The notes: generated from the sequence alone by a model not told the origin. 64,000 nt of DNA from Lichina pygmaea (GCA_963422465.1 OY730174.1:372001-436000); one strand, 5' to 3'. Counted from the stretch's first letter, positions 46,807 through 58,143 are shown. Program-made: numbers and translations.

Positions 46807-49800
46807 TGCACCACCACACAATGCAAACAACACGTGGTAGAGCGTCAGGCCCAGGGCCTAGGCGGCTCAAAAAACTAGCAGCACTCTTCAAAACCGGAGT
46901 CGGAAGAGCAGGCAAGACAACACCCCGGGAGGAAGGAGTCAAGCCGAGTCTTGATGCAACAGCCTGCAGCCCGCACTTTCGCATCAAGATCAGGGTCAAT
47001 GGGCGGTTGGCTAAGGCCATGATTGACTCTGGTGCGACTGGCAACTTCATGTCAGAAAGCTTTGCCAGAAGAAACAAGGTTCCAGTCCAAGGCAAGAAAG
47101 ACCCCTACCAGCTGACGGTAGTGGACGGAACACCACTCTCCAAAGACAAGAGACAAGTGACAAAGGAGACCAAGAGCCTGAGACTGAGTGTCTATGGCAC
47201 AACGATCGGAACAGAAGAATTCGACTTGGTCCAGATACCACACAAAGTTATATTGGGACTTCCGTGGTTAGAAAAACAAAACCCAAGGATTGACTGGAAA
47301 AGAAGGCAACTAGTCTTTCCAGACGAGACACTGGTCATGTCAGAACCAGGGGTGATGATTAAGGAAATCTCACTGACACAGTGGAAGAAATACCACCAGC
47401 GCGGGGAGGTCTGTGTGGCCTGGATGAAACCCCGAACACAACAACTTTGCACCACGCAAGGCGCTGTGGGCGAGACTCAGGCACCGCAGTTGCCAAGTGA
47501 GTATAAAGAATACCAGGAGATGTTTGAAGAAACAGCGATCACGACGCTACCAGAACATCAGGAGTGGGACCACGAGATTCCACTGGAAGACAGAAAAAAA
47601 CCCACACACAGCCCTATCTACGCTCTGTCAGCAAAAGAGCTTGAGGCCCTGAGAAACTACCTGGACAAGAACCTAGCGAAAGGGTTCATAAGACCTTCAA
47701 CATCACCGGCTGGATACCTGATATTGTTTGTACCAAAGAAAGATGGCAAACTTCGACTGTGTGTTGATTATCGGCGGCTAAATGTGATTACAGTGAAAAA
47801 CTGTTACCCGCTGCCATTGATATCAGAAATCCAAGACCGGATCCAAGGAGCCAAATAGTTTACCAAGTTCAACATTCAAGGTGCTTTCAACCTGGTTAGG
47901 ATGAAAGATGGCGAAGAATGGAAGACAGCCTTTCGTACAAGGTACAGGCACTACAAGTATACTGTGATGCCATTCAGCCTTACGAATGCACTGGCAACAT
48001 TCCAATCACTTATTAACGCTGTCCTCCGACAATACCTGGACATATTTGTCACCGCTTATATTGATGACGTCTTGGTATACACCAATGGAACCTTGGAGGA
48101 GCACAAACAGCATGTCAAGAAGATCCTACATGCGCTTCAGAGAGCAGGGATGAGGTTACGCCTGGATAAAAGTGTTTTCCACACAAAGGAAGTGGAATAT
48201 TTGGGGTTGATCCTGACAACAGAAGGAATCCGAATGGACAACACGAAGACGGCAGCAGTACAAGACTGGCCAACACCCAAAAACCTCAAAGAAGTACAAT
48301 CCTTCCTAGGGTTTGCAAACTTCTACTGATGATTCATCAAGGACTACTCAAGAACAGCAGCAGTCTTGACAGAGTTAACCAGAAAGAACAAATCTTTCAG
48401 GTGGGGGGAGAGCCAACAAGCGGCCTTCCAGGAGTTGAAGGATAAATTCATCTCCACACCTATTTTGGCATCATTCGATCCTGAGAAGAGGATCATTCTG
48501 GAGACTGATGCCTCGGACCAAGCATTGGGATCCTGCTTGTGTCAACCAGACGCCGACAACCACTTACACCCTGTCGCGTACCGGTCGAGAAAGTTCTCTG
48601 GCCCAGAACTGAGGTATGATGTTCACGACAAAGAGTTGTTAGCAATCGTCAACACATTCCAAGAATGGAGGCCTTACTTGGAGGGGGCAAAATACACGAT
48701 AGACGTGTACTCAGACCACAAAAACTTAGCTTACTTCACAACAACAAAGAAGCTAAACTGACGACAAGTTTGATGGGCAGAGTTGTTAGCATCATACAAC
48801 TTCTAAATCCTCTACTGGAAGAGCACTGAAAATGCTCAAGCGGACGCCCTCAGCAGGTGACCAGACCTGATGGATGAGAAAACAACAGAGGAACACCCAA
48901 TCCTAGCGACAAAAGGACAAACCCTGGTCTATGCCCAACCCCAACTGGCAACAACGGAAACAAAGGGTCCACTCCTTACCCTTGGCCACAAGACAGCAAA
49001 CAAAAAGGAAATCATGCCAGAAAGAGCACAAGAGGAGGTGATCCGGAGGCACCATGACAGGCCTTTGCATAGACACCCCAGGCGAGATAAAACCTTGGAG
49101 AAAATCCAAAGGAACTACCACTTTGACGGAATGAAGCGCAAGGTGACAGAGTTCATCCGCAACTGCGAACAGTGCGCGAAGAACAAACTATCAAGGCATA
49201 AGCCCTACGGGCAGGCACAGCAGATGGACCTACCCAAGGCACTATGGGAAACTATCACGATGGATTTTGTGGTCAAGTTGCCAAAGTCAATAGACCCAGC
49301 AACAAAGGTGGTATACGATAGTATTTTGGTGGTTGTTGACAAACTCACCAAATACGCCCACCTGGTCCCATGGAAAGAGTCAGGAACCGCGAACGAACTT
49401 GCGAGCGTCCTACTCAGAGAGCTGGTAAGCCACCGAGGGCTACCAAAGACAATCATCTCAGATCAAGACAAACTCTTCACCTTGAAATTCTGGAACACGT
49501 GGACAAGGCAACTTGGCATTGATACAAGGATGTCAACAGCCTACCACCCACAAACTGACAGACAAACTGAGCGGACAAACCAGACAATGGAGCAGTATCT
49601 ACAACACTACGTCAACCACCAGCAGGACAACTGGGTGGAACTGCTACCAATAGCCCAGTTTGTGTACAACAACCAGCAACACAGTGTGACAGGGACAACA
49701 CTGTTCTTTGCGAACTACGGAAGAAACCCCCGATGGCAGGCAACAGCAGGAGGCAATGTTGTCAATGTTAGCAAACTCGCTGCTATGCACGAGATGATGA

Positions 49801-50312
49801 AAACAATGATCAACCATGCCCAAAATGCCACCGCCCACCGGTTACACAACAAAAGGTTGAAGGGACCAACCCTGGAAAGGGGGGATAAGGTCTACCTATC
49901 AACAAAAAACCTGCGCTCAAAGTGACCGAGCAAAAAGCTGGACCATGTACAAATCAGACCATTCAAAATCGAGAAGCACACTGGGAAGGTCAACTATCGA
50001 CTGAGACTGCCACAAAAAGCAAGGATACACTGAGTATTCCACATCTCACTGCTCGAACCAGCACCCAGCGACGCAGAGGTCGAAACAGAATGGAACTTCG
50101 AGGACGACGAAGAAGAGTACGATGTTGAAAGGATCCTGGATAGTCGAAGGAACAGACAGAAAACTGAGTACCTGGTGAAGTGGTTAGGATTTGACGAAGA
50201 GGAGAATTCGTGGGAACCAACCGAGAACTTCAGCTCTGCGATGAACCAGAAACTGGTGGATTACCACCGAGCAAATCCGCAGCGACCAGGTCTGACGGAG
50301 ACAACGGCTTGA
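46782..50312 (+). pseudogene. pol: Element 2 pol polyprotein, nonsense codons only
   Basis: All pol pieces share one frame from 46782 to the TGA at 50310-50312. Breaks are nonsense codons: TAG at 47856 (TGG expected), TGA codons at 48327, 48759 and 49923, and several between 48760 and 48870. Order: protease (AMIDSGATGNFMSESFA), reverse transcriptase (LCVDYRRLNVITVKNCYPLP; YIDDVLVYT at about 48060), RNase H (ILETDASDQALGSCLCQ), integrase (HHDRPLHRH, CEQCAKNK, TMDFVVKLP, ISDQDKLFTLKFW, AYHPQTDRQTERTNQT) and a chromodomain (DVERILDSRR, EYLVKWLGFDEEENSWEP) at about 50120-50240. It was coding until recently, because no indels have accumulated. Confidence 0.9.
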
Positions 50313-50802
50313 GAGAAGCCAAAGCCTCCGAAGAGAAGATGTCCTCAAAGGACAGTGGAGCAGCAGCTTGACAGGCCTCCCGTTTGTGGATAACACGGAG
50401 GGCCTCTTGTTCCTGAGCATCGAGGGACTCTTGATCCTTGATGGCTGACAGCTCACGACAGATGGCATCGGCCTTCTTCTGTGAGAGACAACCCAGCTGC
50501 CAGCGGAGGCGGATCTGCCAGGGAAGCAGCTTTGACAGTTGGTCATCAGTCTCCCGCAGCTGAGCCTCAAGCTGCTCGCGCTCAAGTTCCATCTTCTTCT
50601 ATTCTGATTCCGAGAGATGAAGGTCACAGCGACAACCCTTCTCAATGCACCGACAACAAAAAGACAATGCAGAACTCACGACACACTTGGCGTGGTCGTG
50701 ACGACAAGCACCACATGTGATTTTTGATTCCTTGCCCATTTTGCCAACACGACAAGAGAGAAAACCGCGACGACGAGTTCGAGTTGTCTGGCTTTGGTTC
50801 AT
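50230..50802 (-). CDS. Antisense ORF in element 2: Zn2Cys6-spaced Cys array plus coiled-coil-like helix
   Basis: Read on the strand opposite to gag/pol from ATG 50802. The first part (67 codons) has a basic N-terminus (TRTRRRGFLSCRVGKMGKES) and a Cys array, CGACRHDHAKC, then CCRCIEKGCRC, whose spacing is C-x2-C-x6-C-x8-C-x2-C-x6-C, that of a fungal Zn2Cys6 binuclear cluster. One TAG (50599-50601) follows. The same frame then continues as a charged, heptad-like helix (MELEREQLEAQLRETDDQLS) of about 120 codons to the stop at 50230. It overlaps the pol chromodomain end by 83 nt. The element 4 fragment encodes a related Cys array on the same relative strand, and element 3 has a related ORF in the same place. 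Function is unknown; DNA binding is inferred from the Cys spacing only. Confidence 0.6.
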
Positions 50803-50863
50803 GGCAAAAGAGGAGCAGGAACAAAAAGGATCTGGGGACAGAACCCTTGAAGGGAGGGGATAG

Positions 50864-51259
50864 TGTTAAGGCCTAGGCCGGAACAGCCCAGGTAAGCGAG
50901 GGAGAGATGTTAGTCATGCGGAACAACATCCGACTGATCCGGTGGACAAGCAGGAGCTAAGCGAGGAGCTCGTCCGGTGGACAAGCAGGAGCTAAGCGAG
51001 GAGCTCGTCCACACAAAAGGATGATACCCCTCGAAGAGACCCCCCCCCTTGGGGCATCTGTATAAAGACCCCCAAAGAGCCCGGAGGGATTAGCTCTCCA
51101 GGCTGAACACATACAAGCAATACAAACCCATTGTACGGAGACAATAGCACAGGAGAGTTACCCCACCTGTCTATTCCTCTACCGAGTCCCTGTCCAGAAT
51201 CTGCCCACGAAGCAACAGACTGTACTGGTTTCTGTGTGAACCCGGCCCGGCCTTTAACA
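50864..51259 (+). repeat. Element 2 3' LTR with two 35-bp units
   Basis: 396 bp. Apart from having two rather than four 35-bp units it is nearly identical to the left copy. Confidence 0.92.
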
Positions 51260-51264
51260 CAAGA

Positions 51265-51393
51265 CTCCTGTGTGTGTCTCGACAGTCACGTGACCCCTTG
51301 TTGGTTGGTCACTTGACTTCCATAGTGTCCTCTTGCCTGGCCCGCAGCCTGATTACCTATAAATGAGTAGCTCCCATCCCATGGGTTGTAACA
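51265..51393 (-). repeat. Element 3 3' LTR, right piece
   Basis: This continues the left LTR of element 3 after the element 2 insertion and matches about 57167-57295. It ends GTAACA at 51393. On the minus strand it is the first part of the 3' LTR. Confidence 0.9.
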
Positions 51394-51560
51394 CTACCCT
51401 CCTCTCCTTCATTTATTATCCTGATGAATTCTTGAGTATGTCTGCAAAATCACATGCCTCTGCTTACTGAAAACAACTGGCAGCCCAGATCTGTGATCAT
51501 AACTTTGTGTCACTTGCTCCATGTGACTTCTGTGTTTTGAACCACAAGCCCTGCTTCTGA

Positions 51561-51938
51561 ATGTCTGACAACAATGATAAGTTAAAGTGTGCTGAATGCA
51601 CTCATCGTGGGAAGTCCTGTGTGTCACTTTCTTGGGAGTCGCTGAACATGACCCGAGATAACCTTTGTGAGGATTTGGCTGTTGATGAGGCCAAGCGGGA
51701 TGCTCTTGTTGAGCAGCTTGCTGAGCTGCAGGCTTGTGTATCCCGAAAGCGAAAGGTTCTTGAAGGTGCTGAGGGTCAAGCAAAGACAAAGCTCCAGTGC
51801 CTTGTTGCTGAAATAGAGGTGGATGGTGAAGACTTGTCAGCGACAGTCATTGACATGTCTGCGCTGCAGGCCGAGCTGTTCAGTCCTGCTTCTGCTGGAA
51901 CTACTGCAGGAGGAGCTGGCAGTTCACGAGGTTCCTGA
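51561..51938 (+). CDS. Antisense ORF in element 3: Cys motif plus coiled-coil-like region (125 aa)
   Basis: An uninterrupted plus-strand ORF inside an element whose genes are on the minus strand. It starts MSDNNDKLKCAECTHRGKSC, giving C-x2-C-x6-C, the first half of a Zn2Cys6 pattern. The segment VSLSWESLNMTRDNL follows, then a charged helical stretch (DEAKRDALVEQLAELQACVS) and a Gly/Ser tail. I recall similar small hypothetical proteins with a CAEC...SWESL motif in fungal proteomes; this is memory, not a search. It overlaps the end of the pol chromodomain by 38 nt. The ORF is free of stops although the pol gene opposite it is heavily broken. Role unknown. Confidence 0.6.
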   Translation: MSDNNDKLKCAECTHRGKSCVSLSWESLNMTRDNLCEDLAVDEAKRDALVEQLAELQACVSRKRKVLEGAEGQAKTKLQCLVAEIEVDGEDLSATVIDMSALQAELFSPASAGTTAGGAGSSRGS

Positions 51939-54900
51939 GTGGTTCCCAGGTATTTTCCGAGTCTGGGTAGTTTTTCCACTTGACAAGGTATCACTGACTT
52001 TTTCTCTTCAGGATCTGTTTGACCTTGAATTCCTGTTCTTCCTCTAGTTGGTAATGAAATGTTTCCTGCAAGGGTGTGCTCTGGTCAGCTAATTTGATTA
52101 TTGAGATGTGAAAGTTTGGGTGTACCTGAGCATCTCTCGGTAGTCGCAGTCTGATGTTGACTGGTCCAGTTCTTTCTTCGACTGAAAATGGTCTGACCTT
52201 GACATAGTCCAGTTTCTTTGTTCTTGGTTTCTTGACTTTCTAATTTTTTGTGAGGAGGTAGACTTTATCCCCCTTCTTCAGCTGAGGTGCCATTTTCGAT
52301 TTTTTGTCCATTTGGCGTTGCATCTTTTCTGAGGTCTCTTGAAGGTAATACCTTATCATTGTGTGTGTTTGTCGTAGAAGCTTGTCATGTTGGAGTGCTT
52401 TCTCTGTGTTTAGTGAAGCTCTGCTTGGCATTCTGATGTTTGCGTGTTGTCCAAAATTGGCAAAGAATAGCGATTCCTTTGTTGAGTCTGATCTGTGCTG
52501 GTTGATTGCCAGCTGTGCCACTGGTAATAATTGTACCCAATTGCTGTGGGTCTGGTTGATGTAATGCTGTAAGTAAGTCTCCAGGACTTGGTTTGCTTGC
52601 TCTGTCTGGCTGTCAGTTCGTGGGTGATAGGCTGTAGACATTTTGGGTTTTGTTCTCATGGCTGCACTGATTGTCTTCCAGTAGTTGGATGTGAAGAGTT
52701 TGTCTCTGTCTGTAATGATCGTGATTGGAACTCCGTGGTCTCTGACCAATCTGTCCAGTAAGAGGTGTCCTAACTGCTCTGCTGTGTGGGTCTCCTTGAA
52801 TAGTACTGCTATTAGATATTTTGTGAATCTGTCCACTATCACTATAATCAAGTTGTAGGTGATTCCTGTGACTGGGTCTTTGGACTTGGGTAGCTTTGTG
52901 ATGAAGTCTATTGACACATCTTCCCAAGGGCCTCTTGGTATTGTGTTCAGGTGTCCCTCTCCGTATGGCTTATGTCTTCTATGTTTGTTTTTCTGGCATA
53001 GTAGACACTTGCTGATGTAGCTTGTGACATGTTGTCAGAGGTTGATGACATTGTTCCCTGCCTGTTGGATAAGGTCTGTGGTTTTGGTGATTCCTGGGTG
53101 ACTATGTGCTGGATTATTGTGGTAGTTCCTTATTAGTTCTTCAGTGTCTTCTGCTGTGAGCTTGTTGATCTGTGGTTAAGGCACCAGGTTCCCTTGCTGG
53201 TCCTGCTATAAGATCATTCCTTGGCGTTCATCATCTTCTATGTAGTCTTTTCGTCAGCTTAGTACGTCTGCTCTTCTGTTGTCTTGTCCGGGGGTGTACA
53301 AGATCTTGAACTTGTGTTGCCCTAGGAGTTCAGCCTATCTGACTTGTTGTCTGTTCAGCTTCTTGGTTGTTGTGAACATTGTCAGATTCTTGTGGTCTGT
53401 GAGAACAGTGAGTTCAGAACTGCTTTCCACGTACACTCTCCAGTGTTCGAGTGTGTTGATGACTGCCAGTAGCTCTTTGTTGTGGATATCATAGTTCTGT
53501 TCCACTTGTGTCATTTTTTGTGAGTAGTAGGCAACTGGGTGCCACTTGTTGTCTGCCTGTTGGCATAAGCATGCTCCCACTGCCTGATCTGAAGCGTCTG
53601 TCTTGATTCGTGTCAGTTGGCCTGTCTTGAAGTTGAGAAGAACTGGTTCCTTGGCGCAAGTGTCTTTGAGCTGCTGGAATACTTTTTGTTGTCTCTCTGT
53701 CCACCAGTACTCCACATCCTTCTTCGTGAGTTCTGTCAGTGGTGTTGCCATCTGTGAGTAGTTCTTAATGAACTGTCACTTGAAGTTGGCAAATCCTAGA
53801 AAGGCTTGTACTTCCTTGACTGATGTCAGTGTTGGCCATTACTGAATCACTTTGATTTTCTCAGAGTCAATCTTGATCTCTTTGATCCCTATGATGTATC
53901 TGAGGAATTCAACTTCCGGTTTGTTGAACTTGCATTTCTTTGGGTTGAGCTTGAGCCCTGCCTCTTGTAGGTATCGTAGAACATCCTTCACATGTTTGGT
54001 ATGTTCCTGTTGTGTGTTTGAGTAGACAAGAATGTTGTCCAGGTAGGTGATAGCTGTTTGGTCCAGGTGTGCTCTGATGACATTGTTGATCAAGGCTTGA
54101 CATGTTGCTGGTGTGTTTGTGAGTCCGAATAGTATAACCAGATACTTGTAGTGTCTGTATCAGGTTCTGAAGGCTGTCTTCCATTCTTCTCCTTCTTTCA
54201 TGCATATCAGGTTGTATACTCCTTTCAAGTCCAGCTTGGTGAAGATTGTAGCTTGGCTGATCCTGTCTCGCAATTTGTTCGCATTTGGCAACAGATATCA
54301 GTTTTTGATGGTAATGTTGTTGAGTTTCCTGTAATCCACACAAAGTCAAAGACTTCTGTCTTTCTTTAGTGTAAATAGTATCAGGTATCCTGCTGGCGAT
54401 TGAGATTCTTGAATGAAACTCTTTTTCAGGTTTTCCTCCAGGTACTCACAAAGTACTTGGAGCTCTTTCTCTGATAACTGGTAAATTAGTCCAAATCCTG
54501 GCTCTGTCCCTGGTTGCAACTTGATCTCATGATCCCAAGGTTAGTGCTTAGGCAACACTGCTGTTGTTGTCTCTTCCTGAAAGAGGTTATCATACCTAGG
54601 TCAGTACTCTTCAGAGATCTCCAGAGGGTTAACAACTTCCTCTCTCTTCATCTCTGACTGTTTGGCCACCTGGTTCCGGGGTGTGCCTGTCAAGATGGAC
54701 CTCTTCTCTTGAGAGTTGTCCTTTCTGTCAGTGAGGTTCCACTGAGGACTCCTTCCCTCATCTGTCCACGCCTTCTGCGGCTGGTAACAGGTCTGAGCTG
54801 TGTTGTTAGTGCAGTTCCTAAACGTAAGTACTTCTGTCCTCCAGTTAACAACTGGGTTGTGCTTCTTTAGCCAAGGCATCCCCAAATAGATATCCTGAGT

Positions 54901-55250
54901 AGCCAACTTGACGATATCAAGGTGGATCCTTTCAGCATGGTGTCCGGTAACCATTTCCATTGGCTGCGTCTCATGGCAGACTAGCTCTGTCTGTCTATTT
55001 GCCATCGCAAGCTGATAGGGCTGCTGCTTGCGTCTCCTTCCAGTGCTGAGGGTGTTGTAAAGTTGTCTTGAAATGTAGTTTCCACTGGCTCCAGAGTCAA
55101 CAAGTGCATATGTCTGTACTGGCGTGTTGGTGTGTAGTGACACAGGCAATCGCAGGTGCTTTGCGTTGCTAGGGGTCATGTTGTTGAGCTCCTGATGTCA
55201 CCCCTTGACAAGAGAGTTCAGTCTTTTCCTGATTGAAGTGTCTTTCCACT
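51901..55250 (-). pseudogene. pol: Element 3 pol polyprotein, heavily broken
   Basis: Pieces in one minus-strand frame: protease (ALVDSGASGNYISRQL, about 55090), reverse transcriptase (YLDNILVYSNTQQEHTKHVK; the usual YxDD is YLDN), RNase H (IKTDASDQAVGACLCQQ), integrase (MSIDFITKLPK, IITDRDKLFTSNYW, AYHPRTDSQTEQANQ) and a chromodomain (FKVKQILKRK, YLVKWKNYPDSENTWEP) ending in TAG at 51901-51903. There are many in-frame stops. The Asp-to-Asn change in the polymerase site would also inactivate it. The 5' limit near 55250 is approximate. Confidence 0.85.
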
Positions 55251-56717
55251 GACTGGGCAATAGGTCCAGCCATTCCCATCAGTTCTGAGGAATCTGTTCA
55301 TGAATTTGTCTTGCTGATGCTTGTCACATCTAGGCTTGAGGCAGTACTGCCAATTTTTGACGTAGCAGTTGTGGTTGTTGCCTTGCTGTAGGAACATGAG
55401 GTGTTTGTGCTAATCATGTGTGTGCCCGGGGAATGCAGTGTGTTGGTGTTTGTCCCAAAGGTGGATCTCACACACATCCTTCTTGCAATTGACCCAATGC
55501 TTGTGGCAGGTGGTGTGGTAGGGTGAATGTCCTCCGTACCTTCGTAGTTGTTCGTGGTAGGTGCAGTAGTGTTTCGTGCAAAACCTCCACTGTAGTTCGC
55601 CATACTGTAGGTTTTGTGGGTCCATGCTGTAAGTATAGCTTCCTTGTGGTATTTCTTCTTTGATAGATGCGGGTTCATCTCAGTCCCCATCAGAGGTGGT
55701 TAAGGGCTCCTGTCCCTTGTCCTGACCTGTCTGTTCTGGTAGGTCCTTGCCTCCTGATGTTGCCAGTTGGTGGGCTGCTTCCAATATCTGATCGTAGTTG
55801 TTCTATTGTTCAAGGGATAGCTGAGTCTCTCCTGGTGGGTTCTCTGGCTTGATGACATTCCAGTCTCTGTCAAGTGTATTAAGTTGCTGTCGGTGCACCT
55901 TGTTCTTTGAACAACAGTCTCTCGCCATGTAGTCTAGCTTGCCACAGGCATAGCACTTCAGTGCTTTCCCCTTTTTGTTGTTCCTTCCCTTCGTGAATCT
56001 TCCCTTGTGGTAGACTGCATCCAGTTCCATGGGTGTATAGCTATATGGGTTATGTGGTGGTGCCTTGTTAGGCAGCTTGTAGTGGTTGCTCACATGCTAT
56101 GTGGGGTGGCTGTATCCTCTGTCGTGGCACTTCTCCATCACTTGCTTGAATAGCTTGTCATCAATGTTGATTGCTTGTGCGATGAGCTTGTCCAGTGTGT
56201 TGACCACTCGTCTGTCGAAGGTGATTTTGTCCTCCACATTTTCTTTGAGTCCACGTCAGTACATGACCATCAGGGTGTTGTTGTCCCAGTCAGTCAGTAC
56301 TGAGTATTGCTTGAACTGCGTGGTGTACTCTGCGGCGGAGTGTTGTTGCTTGATGTGCTGGATTATTCGTATAGCCACTTTGTCTTTGTTAGATGGTCCA
56401 AGAATTCTTTTGATCTTGTCCTTGAATCATGTCCATTTTGTCATCCATTCTGACATGCTGTCATGGTCTCTGTTTCCTGAGAGATGTTTGTTGACGTAGG
56501 GCTTGATCCATCAATAAGTATTGCCTCTCATGTAAGTGGTTGCAAAGAGGGGCCACTTTTCTTTAGGCAGCTTCATCTCTGGTTGGAATTGAAAGTAGAC
56601 TTGGAGTTGCATAAGCCAGTCGTCAACCTTGTTTCTTTCACTGTAGAACAGGTCTGGCTTGGCGACGCTAATCTTTCCATCTGGGAAGTTGGGGTTGGTT
56701 GCTCCTGAGGTACTCAT
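55190..56717 (-). pseudogene. gag: Element 3 gag, broken
   Basis: Starts at ATG 56717 (MSTSGATNPNFPDGKISVAK) and continues in the same frame through stops to a CCHC knuckle (CYACGKLDYMARDC) at about 55962-55920. In the knuckle the usual Gly-His is Leu-Asp-Tyr. The frame is then traceable to about 55410; beyond that the end is not defined. It lies in the frame from which pol is -1. Confidence 0.75.
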
Positions 56718-56735
56718 CCTTGAGGGTCTTCAAAG

Positions 56736-57295
56736 TGTTGCAGTCTGTACTGTGCTGTCCTAACCAAGTATAGGATTAAGGGCAAGATGCGGAAGGCGGG
56801 TTGGTTCTCGCAGAAGAGGAGTGTCAAGGAGTGTGAAGGGGTTTGGTGGAACATGGTGGTGGTGACACCTGATCAATGGCTTCGTACAAAAGGATTGTAT
56901 TGAAGTAGATCTAGTTGTCTGGATCACAACATGAGTTGAAGACAATTGTTCTATAAGGGAACTATCACCGGACTATATAGTGCTGGCCTATCAAGACAAT
57001 CAAGATTATCTCAACAGTCTTGACATCAAGACAGTTGAGATTATCTTGACAGTCCCACCATGTTATGCACCCTGCGTTGAGACTGGTGAGATTGTCTTGA
57101 TGCTTCATGCATCCTGCGTCAAGACTGGTGAGATTGTCTCGATGCTTCATGCATGCTGCGTCAAGACTCCCGTGTGTGTCTCGACAGTCACGTGACCCCT
57201 TGTTGGTTAGTCACTTGACTTCCATGGTGTCCTCTTGCCTGGCCCGCGGCCTGATTGCCTATAAATAAGTGGCTCCCATCCCATGGGTCGTAACA
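56736..57295 (-). repeat. Element 3 5' LTR
   Basis: 560 bp and uninterrupted; TG...CA ends. It includes the direct repeats also seen in the left copy, and a TATAAATA at about 57260. The sequence just inside (minus strand CTTTGAAGACCC) does not resemble a tRNA-complementary primer site. Confidence 0.92.
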
Positions 57296-57740
57296 CCTAT
57301 AGCACCTGAAGAAGTGAGTATATAGCAGCTGCTTCAAATAGCAACACTACACATCCTATGAATTGTAGCAGTAGTGTTGCTGTCAGGTGCTACTCACAAG
57401 CATCAGATGATAATCACAGGTCCTGAAGCAGCAGATGGCATACAGTACTCAAGCACTATACTAGGATGCAGCTAGTAGCAACGATAACTATAGGGTGCAA
57501 CTAGTGATACTGACAATTGTACAGTGCAACTAGTAGTGACTGTAGTCATAGAGTGCAACTAGTGATGACAATAACTATAGAATGCAACTACTAGTAGTGA
57601 CTGTTGTCAAAGAGTACAGTACATGTTGCATCAAATGCTAGTATCTAGAGATTGCTCTGTCAGGAAGTACTGGCTAGTATGTAGATATATCTGCTGACAT
57701 CTGATACTATACTATGGATACTGCAGTAATGCAATCAGGT
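57296..57740. repeat. Hairpin-forming and short tandem-repeat spacer
   Basis: An imperfect inverted repeat joins 57301-57351 (AGCACCTGA, AGCAACACTAC) to 57370-57401 (GTAGTGTTGCT, TCAGGTGCT). At about 57480-57615 a degenerate unit of roughly 32-36 bp containing GTGCAACTAGTAGTGACTGT repeats about four times. No gene. Confidence 0.65.
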
Positions 57741-58143
57741 AGTGATTCTTGAGTCCATGGGTGCTGCAGCAATGTTGTGGCAATGCAACCAGATAGTGAT
57801 TCTTGAGTCTGTGGGTGCTGCAGTGATGCTGTGGCAATACGACCAGGCAGCAATTCTTGAGTCTGTGGGTGCTGCAGCAATGTTGTGGCGATGTAACCAG
57901 ACAGTGATTCTTGAGTCCATAGGTGCTGCAGTGATGCTGTGGTGATGCAACCAGGCAGTGATTCTTGAGTCTGTGGGTGCTGCAGCAATACTGTGGTGAT
58001 GTGACCAGGCAGTGATTCTTGAGTCTGTAGGTGCTGCAGTGATGTGGTGGCAATGTGACAAGGCAGTGATTCTTGAGTCTGTGGGTGCTGCAGTGATGCA
58101 GTAGCAATGTGACCAGGTAGTGATTCTTGAGTCTGTGGGTGCT
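57740..58143. repeat. 54-bp minisatellite, about 7.5 units
   Basis: Units begin AGTGATTCTTGAGTCTGTGG and recur every 54 bp with about 10 percent variation. Because 54 is a multiple of three, several minus-strand frames are open throughout. One encodes an 18-residue repeat like HPQTQESLPGHIATASLQ. Nothing supports translation. Confidence 0.85.

Larger units (their letters stand above)
45028..51259 (+). mobile_element. Element 2: Ty3/Gypsy chromovirus nested in the LTR of element 3
   Basis: LTRs at 45028-45493 (466 bp) and 50864-51259 (396 bp) begin TGTTAAGGCC and end TTTAACA. A 5-bp duplication CAAGA flanks it (45023-45027 and 51260-51264). Genes lie on the plus strand: gag from 45532, pol to 50312. 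A purine tract (AAGGGAGGGGATAG) precedes the right LTR. No frameshifting indels were seen in pol, only nonsense codons. A minus-strand ORF occupies 50230-50802. Confidence 0.95.
44597..57295 (-). mobile_element. Element 3: Ty3/Gypsy element, split by the insertion of element 2
   Basis: The right LTR is intact (56736-57295, 560 bp). The left LTR is 44597-45027 plus 51265-51393, interrupted by element 2. A perfect 5-bp duplication CCTAT flanks the whole (44592-44596 and 57296-57300). Internal genes are on the minus strand (gag from 56717, pol to 51901). The LTR copies differ at many sites and pol is full of stops, so it is older than element 1. An antisense ORF lies at 51561-51938. Confidence 0.92.

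Noticed and set aside
57740-58143. CRISPR-like array
   Set aside because: Contiguous tandem repeat without unique spacers, in a eukaryotic genome.
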